A program made the translations under genes and the position numbers. The notes beneath the pieces were generated by a model. The model did no database searches, was not told where the DNA came from, and worked only from the letters and a program-made list of their open reading frames with translations. A DNA stretch of 11,855 nucleotides from DATJLY01 sp035604195 (lineage in GTDB: Bacteria > Pseudomonadota > Alphaproteobacteria > ATCC43930 > CGMCC-115725), in contig DATNIY010000130.1 in NCBI GenBank assembly GCA_035604195.1, positions 1 through 11,855 on the forward strand, written 5' to 3'. Positions 6,402 to 11,855 of the stretch are shown here, piece by piece (position 1 is the first letter of the stretch; every line of letters starts with the position of its first letter).

Positions 6402-7574
6402 TCAGCGGACGTAGATGCGGACCTCGTTGGTGCGGATGTCCGGGCTCGTCGTCGCCGACAGGCTGATGCGGTCGGCCGGCAGGCCCATGCCGGTCAGCGA
6501 GCGCATGACGTTTTCAGCGTCGTGTTTCGAAGCATTGGCCGCGACGGTGGCCTGGGCCGGCGTGCCGGCGTTGGGGGCTACCGCCACCAGGTCGAAGGTC
6601 GCGCTCGGCCGCCGCTCCAGGGCTCGGCTGACCGCGGTGTAGAGCGCCTGCTCGTATTCGACATTGGGATGGTCGAAGCGAATGACGACGAGCGGCCGGT
6701 TGACTTCGCGGCTGACTTCGCTCGTCCGGCTCGGGCGCGGGGCCGGGGCAATCGCCTGGGGCGCGGTGCTGGCGATCGTGGTCTGGGCGAAGGCGCGGCT
6801 CGCCAGGCTCGGGCCGTAAAGCTGGCCGTTCTTGATGGCAAGCGACAGCGTCACGAGATTGCTGCGCTCGTTCGCGACATAGGTCGTCTGGCGGCTGATC
6901 TCGTCCGAGAGCTGGGTCAGAAGCTCGTCGATCCGCAGGATCGTCGTGTTGATCTGGCCTTGGACCTCCGTGAGGTTGCGATGATCTTGGTCGACCGCGC
7001 CCTGCAGGGTGAAGGCCGCCCGCGTCGAATCGAGGAGGTAGGAGGCGCGGGAGGAATCGGCCGCCGCCTCGTTCGAGATCGAATTGAGGCGCGCGATGTC
7101 GTCGCTCATGTGGTCGAGCGTCGCCTGCGCCTGATTCCATTGCGCGACCCGCTCCGGGTTGCCCGGCGTCGTGCCGACTTGAAGCTTGGCATTGATGTCG
7201 CCGACGGTGGCGAAGTAGGTGCTGGCATCCTGCTGCAGCTGCTGCCGCGTCTGCTGGAATTCCTGGCGGTGGCGGGCGAGGCTGTCATTGAGCTGCGTCA
7301 GATCGCCGCGCAGCTGCTGCACCTTCTGGCCGACATAGGTCCCGGTCTCGCCGCCGAAGGCCGGGCGCGGCGCGGGCGTCGCCGGCGCGGCGGCGGCGTT
7401 CGGCAGCGGCGCCGCGGTCACGGCGGGCGCCGGTTCGGTCGCCTCCGGCGTGGCCGCGCTCGTCGCCGGCTTCGACGTGCCGAACAGGCTGTCGAACATG
7501 CTGTCGGTGTAGGAGCAGGCGGAGAGCAAAAATACCGCCGCGACGACGGCATGCTTGAGGCGGATAGCAGGCAT
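6402..7574 (-). CDS. Lipoprotein with coiled coil and divergent OmpA-like C-terminus
   Basis: This 390-residue lipoprotein starts at MPAIRLKHAVVAAVFLLSAC, with a lipobox LSAC and lipidated Cys20. An Ala/Pro-rich linker (about 34-74) leads to a long Gln-rich helical region (about 80-250, QQLRGDLTQLNDSL and QEFQQTRQQLQQ) expected to form coiled coil. Residues about 293-390 resemble an OmpA-like domain: PLVVIRFDHPNVEYEQ, ENVMRSLTGMGLPADRIS and a C-terminal NEVRIYVR. The peptidoglycan-binding Asp and Arg of the normal TDxxG...LSxxRA motif are not visible. It probably sits in an envelope membrane. Its task is unknown; bridging membrane and wall is one inference. I chose ATG 7574, preceded by GAAGG about 10 nt away, because upstream starts would bury the lipobox. 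It may head the unit lipoprotein-gpt-ggt-rlmI. Confidence 0.85.
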   Translation of the reverse strand: MPAIRLKHAVVAAVFLLSACSYTDSMFDSLFGTSKPATSAATPEATEPAPAVTAAPLPNAAAAPATPAPRPAFGGETGTYVGQKVQQLRGDLTQLNDSLARHRQEFQQTRQQLQQDASTYFATVGDINAKLQVGTTPGNPERVAQWNQAQATLDHMSDDIARLNSISNEAAADSSRASYLLDSTRAAFTLQGAVDQDHRNLTEVQGQINTTILRIDELLTQLSDEISRQTTYVANERSNLVTLSLAIKNGQLYGPSLASRAFAQTTIASTAPQAIAPAPRPSRTSEVSREVNRPLVVIRFDHPNVEYEQALYTAVSRALERRPSATFDLVAVAPNAGTPAQATVAANASKHDAENVMRSLTGMGLPADRISLSATTSPDIRTNEVRIYVR

Positions 7575-7607
7575 GGAAAACGACGCCTTCTGTTTTCGCT
7601 GTGGTCG

Positions 7608-7633
7608 AGGTTCGCCTCGTCCGGGGCGAGCCT
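7608..7633. repeat. Imperfect 9-bp inverted repeat in the leader of the lipoprotein gene
   Basis: AGGTTCGCC (7608-7616) and GGCGAGCCT (7625-7633) can form a 9-bp stem with one mismatch or wobble around an 8-nt loop. It lies 34-59 bp ahead of the lipoprotein start codon. If transcribed it would be a hairpin in the 5' leader. No riboswitch family is recognised and no T-run follows. Confidence 0.35.
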
Positions 7634-7717
7634 GGCCATACCCGTCAATATCGGAACGGTCCAATTTCCCCCTCTTGAACCTGGAGCGATCTTACGCAAT
7701 GGCCGATGCAGCGACAA

Positions 7718-7744
7718 GCGCGTTTCGCGCCGGGTATTCCCGGC
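7718..7744. repeat. Two overlapping perfect inverted repeats upstream of the tRNA gene
   Basis: GCGCG-TTT-CGCGC (7718-7730) overlaps by two bases GCCGGG-TATT-CCCGGC (7729-7744). The two hairpins share bases and so could not both form fully. The second ends exactly where the proposed -35 box of the tRNA promoter begins. No T-run follows on either strand, so this is not a standard terminator. An operator or attenuator-like element is possible. Confidence 0.45.
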
Positions 7745-7773
7745 TTGCGTTCGCCCGGCGATGCCGCTAGCTT
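7745..7773 (+). promoter_or_regulatory. Possible promoter of tRNA-Arg
   Basis: TTGCGT (7745-7750) and TAGCTT (7768-7773) are separated by 17 bp and end 24 bp before the tRNA. Spacing is ideal but the -10 box is a weak match, so this is tentative. Transcription could also continue into the GST and glycosyltransferase genes, as no terminator is seen after the tRNA. Confidence 0.3.
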
Positions 7774-7797
7774 CCGAGCACTCCCCGGCACAGCAAA

Positions 7798-7874
7798 GCG
7801 CCCGTAGCTCAACTGGATAGAGCACCAGACTACGGATCTGGGGGTTAGGGGTTCGACTCCCTTCGGGCGCGCCA
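7798..7874 (+). tRNA. tRNA-Arg, anticodon ACG
   Basis: This is a complete 77-nt tRNA with encoded CCA. The acceptor stem is GCGCCCG (7798-7804) with CGGGCGC (7864-7870), discriminator G7871 and CCA 7872-7874. The D stem is GCTC/GAGC. The anticodon stem is CCAGA/TCTGG around the loop CTACGGA, with anticodon ACG at 7832-7834. A five-base variable loop is followed by a T stem with the TTCGACT loop. In bacteria the A34 of this tRNA is normally deaminated to inosine by TadA, so it reads CGU, CGC and CGA. No integrase or att duplication is visible next to it. Confidence 0.97.
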
Positions 7875-7914
7875 GGCCAGGGGTCTCGCCGACATATTCT
7901 TGCGGGAGTTGCCA

Positions 7915-8523
7915 GTGAAGCTCTATTTCGCTCCGGGCGCGTCCTCGCTCACGCCTCACATCGCGTTGCGCGAGGCCGGGCTCGCCTTCGAACTCGAGCA
8001 GGTCGATCACCGCCAAAAGAAGACCAAAGACGGCGGCGATTATCGGTCGATAAACCCCAAGGGACAAGTGCCGGCGCTGCGCCTCGATGACGGGCAAATC
8101 CTGACCGAGGCGGCGGTGGTCGTGCAATACATCGCCGACCAGAAGCCCGCCGCCAAGCTGGCGCCGCCGGCGGGCGGCATGGCGCGCTACCGGCTGCAGG
8201 AATGGCTCAACTTCATCGCCAGCGAGATGCACAAGGAGGTGGGTGCGCTCTTCGACCGCAACGCCAGCAACGAATCGAAGGCGCAGCAAAAGGAAATGCT
8301 CGTGCCGAAATTCGAGTACCTGGCCCAGGCGCTCGCGGGCAGAGACTATCTGATGGGCGATCAATTCACCGTGGCGGACGGCTACCTCTACAACATCCTG
8401 CGCTGGGCCAGGCTGAACAAGATCGACCTCGCCCGCTGGCCCGCCCTTGCGGCCTTCATGCAGCGGGTCGAGGCGCGGCCGGCGGTGCAGGCGGCGCTCA
8501 AGGCGGAAGGGCTGATCAAATAA
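7915..8523 (+). CDS. Glutathione S-transferase, beta-class-like with Ser at position 10
   Basis: This 202-residue soluble GST resembles E. coli GstA (201 residues) end to end. The N-terminal thioredoxin-like domain has KLYFAPGASSLTPHIALREAG, the cis-Pro loop NPKGQVPAL (47-55, P53) and LTEAAVVVQYIAD, with E65 for glutathione binding. The helical C-terminal domain has EWLNFIASEMHKEVG (H106, K107), FTVADGYLY (N-capping box) and LRWA. It is expected to conjugate or reduce substrates with glutathione in the cytoplasm. The beta-class Cys10 is Ser here (codon TCC), so a mixed disulphide at residue 10 is impossible; Ser-type activation is one option. I chose GTG 7915, with GGGAG six bases upstream, because it gives the family N-terminus. 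It starts 41 nt after the tRNA and ends 13 nt before the glycosyltransferase. Confidence 0.94.
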   Translation: MKLYFAPGASSLTPHIALREAGLAFELEQVDHRQKKTKDGGDYRSINPKGQVPALRLDDGQILTEAAVVVQYIADQKPAAKLAPPAGGMARYRLQEWLNFIASEMHKEVGALFDRNASNESKAQQKEMLVPKFEYLAQALAGRDYLMGDQFTVADGYLYNILRWARLNKIDLARWPALAAFMQRVEARPAVQAALKAEGLIK

Positions 8524-8536
8524 GGCGCGCCCGCGC

Positions 8537-9463
8537 ATGGCGAGCGACGTTTCGACCACTATCGTCTCGGCATCCGACGCGGGCTATTTCGATCTGCTGC
8601 AGGGTTTGGTCCGGTCGCTTCGCGCCGGCGCCGGCGACCGGCGCTTCGCGCTCTCGATCCTCGACCTCGGGCTCGCCGAGGAGCAGCGCCGCTGGCTCGC
8701 CGATTCTGGGGCCGCGCTCGAGCGGCCGGGCTGGGATCTCGACTTTCCCGGGCGGGCGCTTTTGCCCGAGCACTACAAGGCGATGGCGGCGCGGCCCTAC
8801 CTGCCGCGGCATTTTCCCGGCTACGACGTCTATCTCTGGATCGACGCCGATGCCTGGGTGCAGGATAGGGCGGTGCTCGACATCTTCATCCGCGCCGCTT
8901 GGCGCGGACAATTGGCGATCGTGCCGGAAATCGACCGCGGCTATTGGACCATCCACAAACGGCCGAAGCGCTGGGGCCAGAACCAGAAGGCCTTCGCCTG
9001 GGCCTATGGGCTCGGCGCCGGCTATCGCTTCGGGCGCAACGCCATTCTCAACGTCGGCGCCTTCGCGCTGAAGCGCGACGCGCCGCATTGGCGGCTCTGG
9101 GCCGAGGCGCATGCCCGCGCGCTGCGGCGCCCGCGGCTCTTTCGCAAGCCCGATCTCGGCAATCAGAGTTTCTTCCTGTCGGAGCAAACGGCGCTCAACC
9201 ATGTGGTCTATGCCGAGGGCGCGCCGGCTACGTTCCTGCCGGCCTATTGCAACTGGTTCTGCGGCAAGGGCACACCGATGTATGACGATGAGCGACACCT
9301 GCTGGTCGAGCCACACGAGCCGCACCATCCCCTTGGCATCGTGCATCTCGCCGGCGCCGGCATGAAGGAGCGCCTCTGGCGGCTCGCGACGCTCGCGGGC
9401 GGCAGCGTCGAGACCAAGCTCACTTACGAAGCGGTACAGGCCTTGGCGGCGCCTTTTCCCTAG
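8537..9463 (+). CDS. GT8-like glycosyltransferase
   Basis: This 308-residue protein has no signal peptide or membrane span and is probably a cytoplasmic or peripheral glycosyltransferase. VSTTIVSASDAGYFDLLQGLVRSL opens a Rossmann-type domain. YLWIDADAWV carries the DxD motif (D103-A-D105) that binds metal and nucleotide-sugar. NVGAFALKRD, DLGNQSFFLSEQTALNHVV and the late HLAGAGMKE resemble the acceptor region and metal-binding His block of family GT8. Sugar donor and acceptor cannot be told. An AAGG lies about 11 nt before the ATG, overlapping the GST stop, so it is likely co-transcribed with GST. Its TAG stop overlaps the stop of the MFS gene on the other strand. GT8-like is a motif-based call and the family number is uncertain. 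Confidence 0.8.
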   Translation: MASDVSTTIVSASDAGYFDLLQGLVRSLRAGAGDRRFALSILDLGLAEEQRRWLADSGAALERPGWDLDFPGRALLPEHYKAMAARPYLPRHFPGYDVYLWIDADAWVQDRAVLDIFIRAAWRGQLAIVPEIDRGYWTIHKRPKRWGQNQKAFAWAYGLGAGYRFGRNAILNVGAFALKRDAPHWRLWAEAHARALRRPRLFRKPDLGNQSFFLSEQTALNHVVYAEGAPATFLPAYCNWFCGKGTPMYDDERHLLVEPHEPHHPLGIVHLAGAGMKERLWRLATLAGGSVETKLTYEAVQALAAPFP

Positions 9464-10713
9464 CTGCCAGCGCCCTCGCCTGCGATCACGGGGTGCGCCT
9501 GGGGCCGCGTTTCATGCTTGAGAAACCAGAACGCGAAAACCGCCACAAGCAGCTCGCAGCCGATCACGACCACATTCATTGCCCAGAGCTGCCCGAGGAC
9601 CGGGATGAGCGCGCCGACGAGCGGACCCGCCAGCATGGCGAACAAGTAGCCGAAGCCTCCTGCCATCCCCGTCGCGATGCCGATGCCGCTCATCGAGGCC
9701 GAGGCCACGGCGTCCTGGGTGATCGTATAGCCGAGCGCGTAGAGGGAGTTGATGCCGAACGCCGTGCAGATCGACAGCCCGATCATGATCCAATTGGGCG
9801 GCGCGGCGTAGAAGAGTAGGAACACCGCCAGCGCCGTCCACAGGCCGAAGGCGCAGACCACCGGGCGCCGGCCGTAACGGTCGGCCCACACCGTCCCCAG
9901 GGGACAGAAGAGGCCGCCCACCCCGAAACCGATGCCGAAGACCTGCGCGCTGAAGGCGGGATCGTAGTGCCGGTATTGGATGAAGATATAGTTGCCGAGC
10001 CCGAGGATCGCCCAATTCGGGATGGTGTTGCAGGCATGGATCGCAATCGCCTTCCAGACGCGGGGGTTGCGGACGACGAGCCCGAGGGTCCGCCAGAAGC
10101 CGTACCGCGTCATCTCGTTCTGGGTCTCATAGCGCCGCAGATATTTCCGCTGGAACAGCGCAAGGGAGACGATGGCGTAGACCATCGACAAGCCCCCCAA
10201 CCACCACATGGCGAGCTGCCAATAGCCCGGATATGCCTCCAAAATCGTACCCACCAGGCGCTGACCGCCATAATTCCCGGCCCCGTAAAACATTTGAGTA
10301 ATGCCGTTAACGAGGGCGCGGTTGCCCGGCAGGATCGAGCCGGCGACGGCGAACTGGGCGATGTTGTAAACGCCCTCCATGATGCCGAAGAGGACGCGGA
10401 AGACCAGCGCCGACCAGAAGCCGGTGGCGAGCGTCACCAGGGCGGTGAAGAGGCCGAGCCCGAAGAGCCCGACGAAGATCACCCGCTTACGGTCGAGGCG
10501 GTCGGCCCAAAAGCCGGCCGGGATGTCGATCGCCGCCTGTCCCAATAGGAAGACCGTGCTCAGCACGCCGACTTCAAAAGCCGTCCACTGAAATTCCCGC
10601 CCCATCGCGGCGAGACCCACGGGGAATCCGGTGCGGCAGATCGTATAGGCGATCATGCCCAAGCCGAGAAAGAAGAACTGCCACCAATACGGACGGTTTG
10701 ATTCGGTTGCCAT
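9460..10713 (-). CDS. Major facilitator superfamily transporter
   Basis: This 417-residue inner-membrane protein has about twelve hydrophobic segments, typical of an MFS secondary transporter. The loop between TM2 and TM3 has motif A, GFWADRLDRKRV (67-78), and the matching loop in the second half has GTVWADRYGRRPVV (273-286), confirming the two-fold MFS repeat. The central cytoplasmic loop (about 188-220) contains RKYLRRYETQNEMTRYGF. The substrate is not readable; acid symporters of this superfamily are plausible. The ATG at 10713 has a strong GGGGGA ribosome binding site close upstream. The dehalogenase-like hydrolase lies upstream on the same strand, 202 bp away, so shared transcription is possible but not shown. 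Its TAG stop overlaps the stop of the glycosyltransferase gene. Confidence 0.92.
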   Translation of the reverse strand: MATESNRPYWWQFFFLGLGMIAYTICRTGFPVGLAAMGREFQWTAFEVGVLSTVFLLGQAAIDIPAGFWADRLDRKRVIFVGLFGLGLFTALVTLATGFWSALVFRVLFGIMEGVYNIAQFAVAGSILPGNRALVNGITQMFYGAGNYGGQRLVGTILEAYPGYWQLAMWWLGGLSMVYAIVSLALFQRKYLRRYETQNEMTRYGFWRTLGLVVRNPRVWKAIAIHACNTIPNWAILGLGNYIFIQYRHYDPAFSAQVFGIGFGVGGLFCPLGTVWADRYGRRPVVCAFGLWTALAVFLLFYAAPPNWIMIGLSICTAFGINSLYALGYTITQDAVASASMSGIGIATGMAGGFGYLFAMLAGPLVGALIPVLGQLWAMNVVVIGCELLVAVFAFWFLKHETRPQAHPVIAGEGAGS

Positions 10714-10915
10714 CGCTTTCCCCCAGCCCGCTGAAACGCCCGAAGACGACGCAACGATCTTTAAGCCAACGCCGGCCGCATACCGATAGGTTATGCCGTT
10801 TCAAACTCGTCTGTCATCGATTGAAATCGGGCTTGAGCCTGCCCGGTGCGTCGCCCCTCGGGCGCAATGACAGGCTTGCAGGCCGACCAAACAGCGTGAC
10901 GCGCAATGTTCCGCG

Positions 10916-11803
10916 CTAGTCCTGCGTCAAAAACGCGCGTAGCTCGGCTTCGGTCTCGGCGGGCGCCTCGTCGGCGAGGTAATGGCCCGAGGGCACGGCG
11001 ACGCCGCGCCGGATGTCCGTGCCGTAGCTCGGCCACACCGCCATCGGCCGGTGGTTGCGCCCGACCCCGCCGGTGGCGCCCCACAGCACCAGCGCCGGGC
11101 AATGGACCTTGCGTCCCGCAGCGAAATCTTTGGTGTCCATCGCGAGATCGACGGTGAAGGTGGCGCGATAATCCTCGCACATGGCGTGGATCGTCGCGGG
11201 GTTCTTGATGCAGCGGATGTATTCGGCGAGCGCTTCGGGATGGAAGAAACTCAAGCCCTGTGCCGTCTTCGCCAGCTTCTTGCGGATGAAGAATTCGGGG
11301 TCGGCGCCCATCAGCCGCTCCGGGAAGTCGTAGGGCTGCACCATGAAGAACCAGTGCCAGGAGAAGAGCGCGAAGTCGCGGGTGACGTTATTGAGGAGAT
11401 GATGCTGCGGCAGGATGTCGAGAAAGGCCGCGCACTCGACCGTGTCGGGATGGTCGAGGCACATGCGGTGGAGAACCCGCGCGCCGCGGTCGTGGCCGGC
11501 GGCGGCAAAGCGAGAAAAGCCCAGCGCCGCCATCACCTCGATCTGGTCCTGCGCCATGGCGCGGAAGGAATAATTGACGTGTCCCTCGCCCCCCGGCGGC
11601 TTCTCGGAATCGCCATAGCCCCGAAGATCGGTGCACACCACGGTGAAGTCGCGCGCCAGGCCCGGCGCCACCTTGTGCCAATCGAGATGGGTGAAGGGAT
11701 TGCCGTGCATCAGGAGGAGCGGCGGCCCGCTGCCGCCATAGGCCAGGCGAATGCGGGCGCCGCTGGTGGCGATGTCGGTGCGGGTGAAGCCGTCGAGCAG
11801 CAT
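10916..11803 (-). CDS. Alpha/beta hydrolase, haloacetate (fluoroacetate) dehalogenase-like
   Basis: This 295-residue soluble alpha/beta hydrolase aligns in order with fluoroacetate dehalogenase of Rhodopseudomonas palustris (about 302 residues). GHDRGAR gives the Asp105 nucleophile and the carboxylate-binding Arg106 and Arg109. LDILP gives Asp129, and SWHWF gives His150 and Trp151. CEDYRA gives Tyr212, and SGHYLADEAP gives the catalytic His274. These match the known Asp/Arg/Arg/Asp/His/Trp/Tyr/His set, including the halide-binding trio. The oxyanion block reads HGNPFTHLDWHKVAP (HG-N in place of HG-F). The predicted reaction is hydrolysis of a haloacetate to glycolate plus halide, but some relatives act as epoxide hydrolases or esterases. 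I chose ATG 11803; GTG 11839 would add 12 residues with no domain value. The 202-bp gap downstream holds no gene. Confidence 0.86.
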   Translation of the reverse strand: MLLDGFTRTDIATSGARIRLAYGGSGPPLLLMHGNPFTHLDWHKVAPGLARDFTVVCTDLRGYGDSEKPPGGEGHVNYSFRAMAQDQIEVMAALGFSRFAAAGHDRGARVLHRMCLDHPDTVECAAFLDILPQHHLLNNVTRDFALFSWHWFFMVQPYDFPERLMGADPEFFIRKKLAKTAQGLSFFHPEALAEYIRCIKNPATIHAMCEDYRATFTVDLAMDTKDFAAGRKVHCPALVLWGATGGVGRNHRPMAVWPSYGTDIRRGVAVPSGHYLADEAPAETEAELRAFLTQD

Positions 11804-11855
11804 GAGGACTTCGCTCAAAATTGACCGCGGGCGAGGCACAATCCGCCGCGCCCTG

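Noticed and set aside
6522..7820. A 432-codon open frame on the plus strand opposite the lipoprotein gene
   Set aside because: It is extremely Arg/Gly-rich, has no domain, and runs through the tRNA-Arg gene. It is an antisense shadow in GC-rich DNA.
7798..7874. tRNA-Arg as an integration site for a mobile island
   Set aside because: The genes on both sides are ordinary, no integrase is present, and no repeat of the tRNA 3' end is seen in the window.
10851..10865. CGCCC-CTC-GGGCG hairpin as a terminator of the hydrolase gene
   Set aside because: It has a five-base stem with a three-base loop and no T-run, which is weak even for GC-rich DNA.
10714..10915. A promoter for the MFS gene in the gap (for example TTGAAA with a TATGCG box)
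   Set aside because: The match in the -10 region is poor and several equally weak pairs exist. I see nothing decisive in this gap.

Overview
The window is GC-rich, densely coding bacterial chromosome, most likely from an alphaproteobacterium, perhaps of the Rhodospirillales type. This placement rests on GC-biased codon use, the L34 sequence, the style of the HDLRN histidine kinase and the gene mix. It is an inference, with no database match behind it. I see no phage, IS element, CRISPR array or defence island.

Layout, left to right. (1) rpmH (ribosomal protein L34, minus strand) is complete except that the window edge cuts its stop codon; it has a good sigma-70-type promoter. (2) A PEP-CTERM surface/exported protein gene (minus) is preceded by an AT-rich leader that carries a textbook sigma-54 (-24/-12) promoter and a possible upstream activator site. 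(3) A membrane histidine kinase without an adjacent response regulator (plus) runs tail-to-tail into rlmI, and their stop codons overlap. (4) A minus-strand block, read right to left, holds an OmpA-like lipoprotein, gpt (xanthine-guanine phosphoribosyltransferase), ggt (gamma-glutamyltransferase) and rlmI (23S rRNA cytosine methyltransferase). The gpt stop and ggt start overlap (GTGA). (5) A tRNA-Arg(ACG) gene (plus) is followed by a beta-class-like glutathione S-transferase and a GT8-like glycosyltransferase. (6) A second tail-to-tail pair, with stops overlapping in CTAG, leads to an MFS transporter (minus). Upstream of it on the same strand is an alpha/beta hydrolase that keeps the full haloacetate (fluoroacetate) dehalogenase catalytic set.

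How the genes fit together: most are housekeeping or general metabolism genes (translation, purine salvage, glutathione use). Two parts suggest accessory functions. One is the sigma-54-controlled PEP-CTERM gene, which should depend on an exosortase and an exopolysaccharide locus elsewhere in the genome. The other is the dehalogenase-like hydrolase with its co-oriented MFS transporter, which could be an uptake and degradation pair for a small haloacid or related acid. I found no convincing wholly new multi-gene system. The most informative signal is the regulatory region of the PEP-CTERM gene.
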